Part shown: piece after piece, positions 7,233 to 15,712 of the stretch
How positions within the stretch are numbered: the stretch's first letter is position 1
Layout of the letters: the number at the start of each line of letters is the position of its first letter
NCBI GenBank assembly: GCA_049301335.1
Contig: JBAQKV010000059.1
Coordinates: 1-26,612 of the forward strand
DNA from: JANJWP01 sp049301335
GTDB taxonomy: Bacteria; Patescibacteriota; Gracilibacteria; BD1-5; UBA2023
DNA length: 26,612 bases
Direction: 5' to 3'
The notes under the pieces: model-generated
What the model was told of the DNA's origin: nothing
What the model saw: only the letters and a program-made list of their open reading frames with translations
The model's database searches: none
Made by a program: the position numbers and the translations under genes

Positions 7233-8599
7233 TGAACCGGCTTTTCGCCCCCCTCAAGATACGGACGCGCATCGCGGTGCTTTTTACCGCAGCGTGTTCG
7301 TTTCTCATTTCCGTCTCCGCGCTCGCGACCTACTTCGCGTATGCCCAGGCGCTCCGTATCGAAACCGAGGAACTGCTTTTTTCGCAGTTCCTTTCTTTGA
7401 CCGCGACCCTCTCGGATACCAAGTACGACCCTTATGGGGTGAAGATCAGCTCTTCGGCCGTACAGCATATTAAGGCGGCCTCTTCCGTGGGAATCATGAC
7501 GGTCCTTCGCGATACCGAGGGGCTTGCCATCACCGCGCCCGAACAGACCGACGACGACGTCGTACGGGGGCGTTCCTGATTCTTTTACGGAACCGTCACG
7601 AACGATTCGTACATTTTCTACGGAGGCCGTTTCTGACGTCTCGAACTGGCCGTAGGCGTTCGGGAAGATTCGTACATGCTGAACAAGCTCGCGCTCAGGG
7701 CGAACATCCTCGCATTCATCGTCGCGACTTCGACCCTCTTCGCCCTCTTCGTTTCCTACCTCGTGACTTCCAAGGTCCTTTCGCCGGTAAAACTTCTCGC
7801 GGAGCTCGTGGAAAAAGCCGATCCCGAGAAAGAATCCAAGTCCTGACCCATCGCCGATTCCTTTCCAAAGGACGAAATCGGTTTCCTAGCCCAGTCTTTC
7901 GATCGGTTTACGGAAAGAATACGGGCTTCGATAATTCGCGAAAAGGAGTTCGTTTCCGACGCGGGCCACGAATTACGTACTCCGCTGACGGTGATTCGGA
8001 CCTCCGCCGAGCTCCTTCTCGCTTCGGACGGAATGACCGAAAAAGCCCAGGCGAAACTCCGCAACATCCTTACGGCCGCCGACAAGATGGACCGTCTGTC
8101 TTCCTGACTGCTCGAACTCCGTAAAGAATCGCGGACGTTCGCCGAACCCGAAGAAGTCCGGTTTCCCGAACTCCTCTACGACATCTCCGATCCGCTCCTG
8201 CCGTTCTTGGCCGAGAAAGGCATAACGCTCGAAGTGCTCGATCTTCCCGGATTCACGAGCATGCTTCCGGTCTCCGAACTTGAAAAAGTGGTGACCAACC
8301 TCATCCGTAACGCCGCCATCCATTCCGGCTCGAAACGTATCGACCTTTCGGCCTCCGGAAACGTCGTCCGAGTCCGAGACTACGGAATCGGCATTCCGGA
8401 TTCGGAAAAGCAGAAGATTTTCGGACGCTTCTACCGTACTGACAAATCCCGTCCGCTCGAAGGGTTCTGACTCGGTCTCGCCATCGTGAAGAAGATCGCC
8501 GATCGCGAAAAATGGGACATTTCCATCGTCGACCCGCAAGGCGGCGGTGCCGAATTCGTCATTAAACTGACGCCTTCCGAAAAAATCCGCAAGGCCTAA
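7232..8599 (+). CDS. Sensor histidine kinase (five UGA=Gly codons)
   Basis: Read with UGA as glycine this is a 455-residue membrane sensor kinase. Two transmembrane helices (about residues 13-35 and 158-182) flank an extracytoplasmic sensor. A HAMP-like linker follows, then the DHp helix with the phosphorylated His246 (GHELRTPLTV), the N box NLIRNAAIHSG, the G1 box DYGIGIP, the F box IFGRFYR and the G2 box GF-G-LGLAIVKKI. UGA codons are at 7577, 7634, 7844, 8105 and 8468 (codons 116, 135, 205, 292, 413). The last one is a nucleotide-binding glycine of the G2 box, which no other amino acid normally replaces. It is coupled to the upstream regulator and ends in TAA at a terminator. The sensor domain shows no recognised ligand-binding family. 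Confidence 0.95.
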
Positions 8600-8636
8600 A
8601 GAAAATCCGCGAACCTTAGGGCTTGCGGATTTTCTT
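8599..8636. terminator. Bidirectional terminator between the kinase gene and tilS
   Basis: A 12-bp stem AAGAAAATCCGC (8599-8610) / GCGGATTTTCTT (8625-8636) has a 14-base loop. The loop contains the TAA stop of tilS (complement of 8616-8618), and the left arm begins at the last base of the kinase stop. Both convergent genes therefore end within the same hairpin. Confidence 0.7.
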
Positions 8637-9593
8637 ATAGGAGATCAGGCCTTTGCGCCGTTCGAGTTCGAGCGATCAGAACGTTTTGGATTTTCCTCAG
8701 AAATCGGCGGAACAGAACCGGAGCATTTCCGAGACCATGCCTTCGGAAAGGCCGACGCCGCCTTCGTTGGCTTCGGCGTACAGACGGGACAGTACCTCCT
8801 TCTTGAAAAACGTGGTCAATCGGGCGAAATCGGCGATTTCGAAGGTCTTCGGCTCCTTTTGGGCATCGAGATAGGCGAAGACTTCGTTCGCGAGGTATTC
8901 GTCCAATTCGAACGCGTACTGCGCGAACCTCGAAACGGTCGAAGAGATGCCGGGATTGAACGTTTCGATTTCCGGAACGATGCGGTTTCGGATGCGGTTT
9001 CGGAGGTACGCGGGGTCGGCGTTGCTCGAATCGGTCCGGTAGTCCTGCCCGAGTTCTTCGAGATAGGCGAGGAGCGTGGACTTTTTCAATTCCAAGAACG
9101 GGCGGAGAATCCTGCCGTTTTCCTTGGGGATTCCCGAAAGTCCGCGGAGTTTCGAACCGCGGAAGAAGTTCGCGAGCACGGTTTCTGCCTGGTCGTCGGC
9201 GGTATGGCCCGTGAGAATGGCCGCGAAACCGCGTTCGTCGGACACGCGCTTCAGGAAATCGTACCGGAGTTTGCGCGCCGCGTCTTCGGTGCCGGTTTTT
9301 TCTCGGGAGGCGAATGCGGCGACGTCGCGTTTCTCGGTTCGGAACGCCACGCCGAGCCTTTCGCAGAGGTTCTTGCAGAATTCGGCGTCGGCTCCGGATT
9401 CTTCGCCGCGCAGGCAGTGGTCGAAATGCGCCCCGGTCACGCGGCCTTTTCAGAATTTCGAAACCGCGTACCGCAGGAGGGCGACCGAATCGCTTCCTCC
9501 GGAAAGCGCCACGACGAAATCCTTTTCCTGCGGACGGCGGGAAAAGAAATCGTCAGCGGCTTCGCGGACGGTATCGGAAGGGTTTTTCGACAT
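8616..9593 (-). CDS. tilS: tRNA(Ile)-lysidine synthetase TilS (three UGA=Gly codons)
   Basis: The 325-residue N-type ATP pyrophosphatase modifies C34 of tRNA-Ile(CAU) to lysidine so that it reads AUA. The PP-loop SGGSDS is at residues 31-36, followed by HFDHCLRG, the LTGHTADDQAETVLANFFRGS segment, and YLRNRIRNRIVPEIE, all typical for TilS. UGA codons are at 9450-9452 (codon 48), 8697-8699 and 8676-8678, the last two near the C-terminus. The first lies between the PP-loop and the only ATG that gives a complete P-loop (9593), so a standard-code reading would delete the ATP-binding motif. It is the last gene of a five-gene minus-strand unit, seven bases after the RNHCP gene. Confidence 0.95.
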
Positions 9594-9600
9594 GGCGCGT

Positions 9601-9933
9601 CTATCTCGGGGGAAGTTCTCGGGCGAGCCGTTCGCTGCGGGTGGTTATGAACGGCAACAGTTCGTCGTCGGGGGCGGTCTTGTTGGCGATGCGTTTCTTG
9701 CATTTCACGCATTCGTGGATGATGACGTACCCGCGGTTTTTCCGTACGTCCAGATCCGCAGCTTTCATCTGCGCGCCGCAATCCGACGCCCGGTCTCCCG
9801 GAAATTCCGCGTCGACGTGGAGCGAGGTCAGGCAGTGCGGGCAATGGTTGCGTGCCGAGCCTTCCGGATGCGCGCTCACGTCTTTTCCGCAGCTCACGCA
9901 GCGGAAAGACTCGTTTTTCATTACGAAGGACAT
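9601..9933 (-). CDS. RNHCP-domain zinc-binding protein
   Basis: A 110-residue protein built around the RNHCP domain. It contains CVSCG, the name-giving RNHCPHCLTSLHVD, the PGDRASDC segment and a final CVKC pair. These cysteines would bind two zinc ions. The molecular function of this family is not established; the positive charge and zinc knuckles suggest nucleic-acid or ribosome contact. A second in-frame ATG at 9921 (MKNESF) would be an equally good start. It ends in TAG, 7 bases before tilS, and shares its transcript with a PH-like membrane protein. Confidence 0.85.
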   Translation of the reverse strand: MSFVMKNESFRCVSCGKDVSAHPEGSARNHCPHCLTSLHVDAEFPGDRASDCGAQMKAADLDVRKNRGYVIIHECVKCKKRIANKTAPDDELLPFITTRSERLARELPPR

Positions 9934-9951
9934 TCTTTTCGGTTCTGTCGG

Positions 9952-10425
9952 TTAGATTTCTTCATTGGCCTCGAACGAGGCGCAGTATTCCCTGATGCGT
10001 TTGATGATTCCTCCGCGCGAGACGCCGTAGCGCTCTTCGAGCGTGCGGATGGAAAGGGAAGTGTTGTTGAGGGCGAAGAAATAGTCGCCCAAGTGGATCA
10101 TCGCGTCGAATACGGGACCGTCGCGCTTGAGATCGAAGACTCCTTCCCGATTGGCGAGCATGCCGCGTTTCAGCAGGCTCTCTACGAAATATTCGGTTTC
10201 GTGGATGATGGCTTCTTCGTTGGGTCCTCCGAGCCGGCAGGATCAGCCGTCGTAGCAGTGGTGGTAGACCAGCCGGTATTCGTGCCCGATCTTCTTCAGT
10301 ACGCAGAGTTCGTCGAACACGACGTGGCCGAAGTCCTTTTCCAAAGTGAAAAAGAACGATTCCACCCTTTCCGGCAAGTGCTTGGACTCGAGGAAAGCGT
10401 CTGCTTTAAGAAAACGGTAGGACAT
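9952..10425 (-). CDS. Unknown protein, 157 residues (one UGA=Gly codon)
   Basis: I do not recognise a family. With UGA codon 61 (10243-10245) read as glycine the protein is continuous: YHHCYDG-G-SCRLGG. The middle of the protein has a cysteine/histidine cluster (VYHHCYDGG then SCRLGG). The C-terminal 35 residues (SIRTLEERYGVSRGGIIKRIREYC) look like a helix-turn-helix, which would suggest nucleic-acid binding, but this is a weak inference. It is predicted soluble. It follows the PH-like gene by 12 bases and precedes RNHCP by 18 bases in the same operon. It ends in TAA. Confidence 0.78.
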
Positions 10426-10437
10426 GTCCGCGAAGGG

Positions 10438-10974
10438 TTAGACCTTGAAGAAGGCGAGGTCGCCGGTGCCGTTGGTGCTTGCGGAGAGGTAGTTGGTTTT
10501 TTCGCGGATGATGCGGAGGACCGTGAACGGATCGGGAACGAGGCGCATGGTGCGGACGTCGTTCTTCTGCTGTTCGATGATGAGCATGCCGAAGTTGAGG
10601 ACGTTGGGAAGGAGCCCATGGCACTCGACGTCGATCTTCATCACTTTGGAAAGTTCCATGATTTCGATGTCTTCCTTCAGTATGAGCGAACTCGAAATGA
10701 GGATGATGCGGTCGCGGACGACGATGATGAGCTTGTTATGGTACCGGATAATTCCGAAAACCAGCTGGAACATCGCGTAGTTCACGAGGACGAGAACCGC
10801 CGGGAATATGAAATAGTGGACGAGATCGGCGGGAACGTCGGCCTTGTAGACGGTGAAAATCACCGCGAGCCCGAGTCAGACCGTTCCGATGAGCAGTCCT
10901 TTGACCGCCATGTAGAACAGGTAGATCGGATGCCGGGTGACGATGGTGGAATCGTTTTCGATGATCGCGTTCAT
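10438..10974 (-). CDS. PH-like (bPH2/YdbS-type) membrane protein (one UGA=Gly codon)
   Basis: The 178-residue protein has two adjacent transmembrane helices (about residues 18-42 and 50-75) followed by a beta-rich domain (YHNKLIIVVRDRIILISSSLI, KEDIEIMELSKVMKIDVE, LNFGMLIIEQQ, PDPFTVLRIIREK). This order matches bacterial membrane proteins with a pleckstrin-homology-like domain. UGA codon 33 (10876-10878) lies in the first helix (LLIGTV-G-LGLAV), where glycine fits. A shorter GTG start at 10863 would cut off the first helix and is unlikely. It starts three bases after the stop of the small membrane protein. The function of these proteins is poorly known. Confidence 0.82.
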
Positions 10975-10977
10975 ACC

Positions 10978-11217
10978 CTAGTTCGTCATGAAATAGATGA
11001 CTCCGAGAGAGACGGCCATATTCGCGAGCATGACGGTGCGGAGCGCGATGCGCTGGCGCTTGTCGAGCCTGCCGAGGCCGCGTTCCCCGAAGGGCGAGCA
11101 TTTTTCAACGTGGCGGCGGTATACGACGTTCAGGCGCTTTTCAAAAACGGTCCATACGAACAGCAAGCATACTGCGTACGAACCCATGAGAGCGAATGTG
11201 ACGAGCGGATTTCCCAT
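10978..11217 (-). CDS. Small membrane protein, unknown function
   Basis: A 79-residue protein with two predicted transmembrane helices: an N-terminal one (LVTFALMGSYAVCLLFVWTVF) and a C-terminal one (TVMLANMAVSLGVIYFM). They are joined by a basic cytoplasmic loop with RLDKRQRIALR. I do not recognise the family. It is the first gene of the five-gene minus-strand unit and ends in TAG three bases before the PH-like membrane protein, so the two may act together in the membrane. Confidence 0.75.
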   Translation of the reverse strand: MGNPLVTFALMGSYAVCLLFVWTVFEKRLNVVYRRHVEKCSPFGERGLGRLDKRQRIALRTVMLANMAVSLGVIYFMTN

Positions 11218-11258
11218 ATTCGGTACCGTGAATGATAGGGTCGTCTTCGTTTCCGATG

Positions 11259-11286
11259 AGTATACCGAACTTTCGGTTTTTGCAAT
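11259..11286 (-). promoter_or_regulatory. Candidate promoter of the five-gene minus-strand operon
   Basis: On the minus strand TATACT (11264-11259) is a good -10 box. Upstream, ATTGCA (11286-11281, 16-base spacer) could serve as -35. This -35 overlaps the TTGCAA palindrome used by the divergent promoter of the ATPase gene. Confidence 0.4.
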
Positions 11287-11308
11287 AACGACAGGGGTAT
11301 GGTACGAT
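11280..11308 (+). promoter_or_regulatory. Candidate sigma70 promoter for the PilB-type ATPase
   Basis: TTGCAA (11280-11285), a 17-base spacer and TACGAT (11303-11308) lie 35 bases upstream of the ATG at 11344. The -35 hexamer is its own reverse complement and overlaps the candidate divergent promoter. Confidence 0.5.
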
Positions 11309-11343
11309 TGTCGTAACTACTCTTTCCGCATCCTGATGCGCTT

Positions 11344-12660
11344 ATGTCGGTAATTACCAACGAAGAAGAATTTCGAAAAGTCAAAGACTCCCTGGTTTCC
11401 AAGGAGGCTTCGGCGACTTTCCATTCCGATCGCTTCGTGGAACTCGCGAAATTCGTCGCCGAATCGCTCGAGCGCCAAGACAGCGATCGGGCGCTCATCG
11501 TCATCACCCGCGGAGCCCTTTCTTTCGGATGTTCGGACGTCCATTACGACTTGACCGAAACCGACACCGTCGTACGTTTCCGCATCGACGGATCGCTCGT
11601 TCCGGTGCTCCGTTTGAGCCGCCGCGAATACAAGCTCATGCTCGAACGGCTCAAGTACAAATCCGAACTCAAGCTCAACATCACCCATATTCCGCAGGAC
11701 GGAAAATACCGCATCGAAGAAGAAGGCCAGAAGATCGACGTGCGTATTTCCACGCTTCCGGTCAAGTGGGGGGAAAACGTCGTCTGCCGCGTCCTCGATT
11801 CGTCCGGCTCGATTCCGAAAATCGCCGACCTCGGATTCATGTGGACGAGCAAGCGCCAGATCGACAAAAGCCTCTCGAAAACCAGCGGCATGGTGCTCGT
11901 AACGGGTCCGACCGGTTCCGGTAAGACGACCACGCTCTACTCGATGCTTCAGGAACTCAATACCGAGTCGCGCAAGATCATCACCCTCGAAGACCCGATC
12001 GAATACGAACTTCCCGGAGTCGTGCAGTCGGAAGTCGACGAAAAGGCAGGATACACCTACCAGTCGGGCCTCAAGGCGCTCCTCCGCCAAGACCCGGACA
12101 TCATCATGATCGGCGAAATCCGCGACCTCGACACCGCGAACATCGCCGCGCAGTCGTCGCTCACCGGCCACTTGGTATTCTCGACCCTCCATACCAAATC
12201 CGCTGCGGAAACGCTCGAACGCCTCATGAACATGGGCGTACCGTCGTACATCCTCGCGTCGTCCATCGACATCATCATCGCGCAGCGCCTCGTCCGTAAG
12301 CTCTGCCCGCACTGCATCGAATCGTACGAAGCCGACGTGGCCCAGTCGGAAACCATCCGTTGGATGATGCGCGAAATCGGTATCGGCGCGGTCGAAAAAG
12401 CCCAGAAGCAGGGCTATAAGCTCCACCGCTCCAAGGGTTGCGAACACTGCGGATTCACGGGATTCCGCGGCCGCGTGGGCGTCTACGAAGTCCTCCACTT
12501 CTCCGATTCCGTCCGCGACCTCGTCCGCAAGGGCGAAAGCCCCGCCCGCATTCTCGAAGAAGGGCGTAAGAACGACCTCATCCTCATGCGTGAAGACGGC
12601 GTGCTCAAAGCCATGCGCGGAAAGACCACGCTCGAAGAAATCTTCGCGGCGATCGGATAA
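11344..12660 (+). CDS. PilB/GspE-type secretion ATPase (type IV pilus assembly motor)
   Basis: The 438-residue ATPase carries the full set of T2SS/T4P ATPase motifs: N2-domain signature GCSDVHYDL, Walker A GPTGSGKTTT at 188-197, the Asp box ITLEDPIEY, Walker B LLRQDPDIIMIGEIRD near 255-270, the His box GHLVFSTLHT, and a CxxC...CxxC zinc site (Cys321/324 and Cys366/369) that separates PilB/GspE from PilT. It lacks the N-terminal MshEN domain of longer PilB proteins (about 560 residues). It probably powers pilus extension. It stands alone here: no pilin, PilC or prepilin peptidase is next to it. Stop TAA, then a perfect palindromic terminator. Confidence 0.93.
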   Translation: MSVITNEEEFRKVKDSLVSKEASATFHSDRFVELAKFVAESLERQDSDRALIVITRGALSFGCSDVHYDLTETDTVVRFRIDGSLVPVLRLSRREYKLMLERLKYKSELKLNITHIPQDGKYRIEEEGQKIDVRISTLPVKWGENVVCRVLDSSGSIPKIADLGFMWTSKRQIDKSLSKTSGMVLVTGPTGSGKTTTLYSMLQELNTESRKIITLEDPIEYELPGVVQSEVDEKAGYTYQSGLKALLRQDPDIIMIGEIRDLDTANIAAQSSLTGHLVFSTLHTKSAAETLERLMNMGVPSYILASSIDIIIAQRLVRKLCPHCIESYEADVAQSETIRWMMREIGIGAVEKAQKQGYKLHRSKGCEHCGFTGFRGRVGVYEVLHFSDSVRDLVRKGESPARILEEGRKNDLILMREDGVLKAMRGKTTLEEIFAAIG

Positions 12661-12674
12661 GTCCGTAACGAAGA

Positions 12675-12702
12675 AAAACCCCCGGGAATTCCCGGGGGTT
12701 TT
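12675..12702. terminator. Perfect-palindrome bidirectional terminator
   Basis: A 28-base perfect inverted repeat (AAAACCCCCGGG / CCCGGGGGTTTT around AATT), flanked by A and T runs, lies between two convergent genes (stop at 12660 on plus, 12706 on minus). Confidence 0.9.
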
Positions 12703-12705
12703 ATT

Positions 12706-13428
12706 TTATCGGACCTCTTCGATAACCACGTGCGCGAAATGTTGATTTCCGTTATCGCCGGACATGAGGGGTGCCGTACCGCTGATGGCGTTGATGTTGT
12801 TCGATCCGTTCATGGTCACCGTTCCGTCGTACGACCTGCAGTAGAATCTGACCTTTACGGTAAAATCCGACGATTGGACCGGGTCTACGAGGAGGGTGTT
12901 TGAGTAGGAACCGATTGCCGGAACAGTATATATCATGACGCCGCCGTCGTATCCTGACGAACCGAGACTGTTCCAGGTCGTGCCGTTATTGAACGAAATC
13001 TGGGGTTCGATATAGCCTCATCCCCACGAAGTGCTGTCGTTTCTCATAGGAATGAGATAACTCAGTCGGACTTTTGATCCGGCCTTGAACGTTCCGGTCG
13101 CCGGAAAACTCGGTCCCAAACTCCAAGCGGTCGTGAAATTGTACGTAGCCGCATCTACGAAAGTGACTGATTGCTTCGCAGGATCGGAACAATCGATTTT
13201 CGAGCCGTCGCTCGTACAGGATTTTCCCGCCGTGAGGGTACCGATTTTTCCGTTTACGGCATTCACGTTCCCGACGAGGTCGTTCCAACCCGTCGAAGAA
13301 AGGACGTCGCCCGAGTGCACGGCCGGCATGTTGACCCATGCGGCGTACCCGACGGCATATCCGGTAACCATTGCCGCACAGGTCGCGAGAGCGAGGCGGG
13401 AATACGTTTTTCTCGAATCGGTAGCCAT
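12706..13428 (-). CDS. Secreted or membrane-anchored beta-rich protein, unknown (one UGA=Gly codon)
   Basis: The 240-residue protein begins with a short basic stretch and a hydrophobic segment (residues 12-31), so it is exported or anchored in the membrane. Next comes SGDVLSSTGWNDLVGNVNAVNGKIGTL, a GDVL..xxWNDLV motif often seen at the start of phage-tail-like or surface proteins. The remainder is rich in beta strands, serine and asparagine (WSLGPSFPATGTFKAGSKVRLSYLIP). UGA codon 137 (13018-13020) gives SWG-G-GYIEPQ. Two cysteines (SCTSDGSKIDCSD) may form a disulfide. It lacks the type IV pilin GFxLxE motif. Function unknown; a surface fibre or adhesin is a guess. Stop TAA next to the shared terminator. 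Confidence 0.78.
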
Positions 13429-13455
13429 ATTCGTTTTTACGTTATATTAACATAG

Positions 13456-13483
13456 ACGATACGACTTTCCGCTCGAAAATCAA
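13456..13483 (-). promoter_or_regulatory. Candidate promoter of the secreted beta-rich protein
   Basis: On the minus strand TTGATT (13483-13478), 16 bases, then TATCGT (13461-13456) lie about 30 bases upstream of the ATG at 13428, just past the stop of the previous gene. Confidence 0.33.
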
Positions 13484-13487
13484 TTTC

Positions 13488-15017
13488 TTATTTCTTCGCC
13501 ACGTCCGCGAGCGGCACGACGACGCGGGTGCGGAAGTATTCTCCTGACTTGGGAACCTTGTCGGTTTCGAAGACGACGGAAGGGACGTAGAATTCGATCC
13601 ATTTGCCGTTCTTTTCGGCGTACTGGAGGGAATATCCGATCTTCGCCCGGGCCATCGGAATTTCCACGACCGTAGCGCCGGATTCGGATGCGGGAGCGGT
13701 AACGCTTCCTCCGTTCGAGAGCCGCGCGTTTACCACGGATTCTTCGACGGCCGTTACCGAAGATGCCGAAGAGAGGGCCGAAGTCTCGATGCCGATAACC
13801 TGTTGTACGCGCTTCGTGGGGTGGTTCACGATGAACGTGATGCCGACGGGGTACCCGGAGTCGTCCCAAATTTCGAATCATCCGACCTTTCTCGGGAAGA
13901 CGGCGGTGAGGTTCTCGGGAACGATCTTGAACGAAGGGTCGGAAGATTGAGAAAGCGCGTTCTTCCAAGAAGAATCCACAATCGGAGTTCCGTATCCGGA
14001 GAGGTCGATGCCTATTTCTTTGGCGAAATCCGTGGCAATGCCGACGACGACGGAATCCGCGGGAACGTCGCTTTCCTTCAGGGGTTTTCCGCACGGCCCG
14101 TCTTGGCACGGCGTTTCCGGCCATTTCTCGTAATCGCGCATGACGGTCGAATATCCGTTCTCAGCGTCTTGCGAGACTGCCATTCCCATGCCGGAGGCCT
14201 TGGGGACAGTCGGGAGAGGGGATTTCGGCGCGCGTTCGTAAATGGGGAGCGGGTTCGGGAGTTTGGGGAGGGTGCCGGCGAAAGAATACCGGTATTCGGT
14301 GACGGCGAAGTTCGAAGGGGCTCCCATTTTCAGCGCGTTCCCTCCGGCGGGCGAGGTCGTGGCCATCGGGGCGGCGAATCCCATGGAATCGGCCATCGGG
14401 GCGTCCGCGGGAGCGGTTTCCGCCGCGTCGCCGACGATGTTCGAAATGCCGGAATCCACGCTTTCGAGCGTATGGTCGGTCACGTCGGTTTTTTGTGGGG
14501 TTTCCGGTTTCGCTCCCGCGTCGGATTTCCCGGTTTCGGCACCCTTGAGGGACGGGAGGGGATTCGTCTTCGGAACGGCGACTTCGGCCAGAGTCCGCGC
14601 GGTTTCGTCCGACGGCGTTCCCTTATCCGGGGCAACGGCAACGGGAGCACCCTTGTCGGCATCGGTGGATACGGCCGTTACCGGAACGGAAGGTTCCCGG
14701 GGGCGATCCGGCTGTTTTGCGATATCCAAGAACCCGAGCGTTCCCGCGATGGCCGCGATTCCCGCAAGCGCTACCGGGACTGAAAGGAACTTCGCGAAGG
14801 ACTGCCAGGTTTTCCACCATGGCGAAACGGCCGGAGCGGAAGCTTCGAGAAGCAGTCGGCTCCTGAGGTTTTCTAAAAACCGCGGATCGGCTTCGACCTT
14901 CGGTTTGCCGGCGACCATTTTGGAAATGAGGTCGAGGGTCTTTTCGTCGTCGGCGGAAACGAAGCCGTGGACGTCTTTCAATTCGGAGAGGATTTTGGAC
15001 GCGTCATGGATTTTCAT
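13488..15017 (-). CDS. Putative anti-sigma factor, single-pass membrane protein (one UGA=Gly codon)
   Basis: The 509-residue protein has a cytoplasmic N-terminus of about 75 residues (with a short helical pattern DPRFLENLRSRLLLEA), one transmembrane helix (about 77-98, FLSVPVALAGIAAIAGTLGF), a Pro/Ala/Thr-rich linker (about 100-215) and a folded extracytoplasmic domain to the end. UGA codon 380 (13878-13880) reads KVG-G-FEIWDD within that domain. It starts 10 bases after the ECF sigma gene. Gene order and topology are those of a membrane-spanning anti-sigma factor that holds the sigma factor until an envelope signal arrives. No zinc-binding HxxxCxxC motif is present, so it is not a ZAS type; the assignment is by context. 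Confidence 0.72.
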
Positions 15018-15027
15018 GTTCGGAAAT

Positions 15028-15597
15028 TTATCGGATGAGGAGCGCGAAGAAAAACAGGTACGCCACGTTGGAGCGTACGTTTTCGAGCATCCGCGAGACG
15101 ATCTTTTTGCAGTTGTCGACGGATTTTCCCGTAATCTGCGAGATGTCTTCGTAAGCGAGGTCGTCCCAAATCCTGAGAATGAGGATTTCCTTGTATTCGG
15201 GATTCACGGTTTCGAGGTAGCCGAGGATTTTTTCAACGGTCGCGCGGTCGTCGATGCTGGCCGAATGGTTTTCGCTGTGGCTGATTTTGCCCATCGAATC
15301 GGCGTCGTCGAGGTCGTCGGTGAACTTTTTCGAACGGTAACGGTCGATGACGGCGTTCTTCGCGACGGCGTAGGCGAAACGGCGGACGGAGTCCCATTCT
15401 TCGGGAAGCTTTCCGCTTCGGAGGATCTTGAAGAAGACGTCGGAGACGATTTCTTCGCGTTCGAACGGGTCTTCCACCCGGTATCCGACGTAGCGGAAAA
15501 TATCCTCGGAAAGCGCGTCGAAAACGGTACCGAAACAACGTCGGTCGCCTTGGTTGAAGGATTTCGCCGCTTCCTCGATTTTGGCGGTGTCGGTCAT
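15028..15597 (-). CDS. ECF-type RNA polymerase sigma factor
   Basis: The 189-residue protein has sigma region 2 (FNQGDRRCFGTVFDALSEDIFRYVGYRV then EEIVSDVFFKIL and the -10-binding part RRFAYAVAKNAVIDRYRSKK) and region 4 (ILGYLETVNPEYKEILILRIWDDLAYEDISQITGKSVDNCKKIVSRML), without region 3, as in ECF sigma factors. ATG 15597 (MTDTAKIEE) is chosen; a GTG at 15624 would add nine residues. The last residues (AYLFFFALL) are hydrophobic, which is unusual and might hold it close to the membrane. Stop TAA, 10 bases before the putative anti-sigma gene. It probably directs genes for envelope functions, perhaps the neighbouring secreted proteins. Confidence 0.92.
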   Translation of the reverse strand: MTDTAKIEEAAKSFNQGDRRCFGTVFDALSEDIFRYVGYRVEDPFEREEIVSDVFFKILRSGKLPEEWDSVRRFAYAVAKNAVIDRYRSKKFTDDLDDADSMGKISHSENHSASIDDRATVEKILGYLETVNPEYKEILILRIWDDLAYEDISQITGKSVDNCKKIVSRMLENVRSNVAYLFFFALLIR

Positions 15598-15640
15598 GTT
15601 TTTGAATAATTCGTGCGGTCGCACCCGGTATGACGTGAAG

Positions 15641-15668
15641 ATTGTACGGAACGTGACGAAAAAGTCAG
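15641..15668 (-). promoter_or_regulatory. Candidate sigma70 promoter of the ECF sigma operon
   Basis: On the minus strand CTGACT (15668-15663), 16 bases, then TACAAT (15646-15641), about 45 bases upstream of the ATG at 15597. The -35 lies in the T-rich tail of the upstream gene's terminator. Confidence 0.5.
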
Positions 15669-15698
15669 AAAAATCCCCGGGGCGTTCCGGGGATTTTC
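15669..15698 (-). terminator. Intrinsic terminator of the secreted repeat protein gene
   Basis: Stem AAAATCCCCGG / CCGGGGATTTT with a six-base loop. On the minus strand it is followed by a T-rich tail, 15 bases after the TAA stop of the upstream gene. Confidence 0.82.
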
Positions 15699-15712
15699 AA
15701 AATCAGACGTCT

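Noticed and set aside
7232..8599. Histidine kinase as a pseudogene with several stops
   Set aside because: All internal stops are TGA, frame and catalytic motifs are intact, and the final stop is TAA.
9076..11235. Long plus-strand open frame (719 codons)
   Set aside because: It is antisense to tilS, RNHCP and the PH-like gene, which have clear family motifs; low-complexity Arg/Glu/Val composition.
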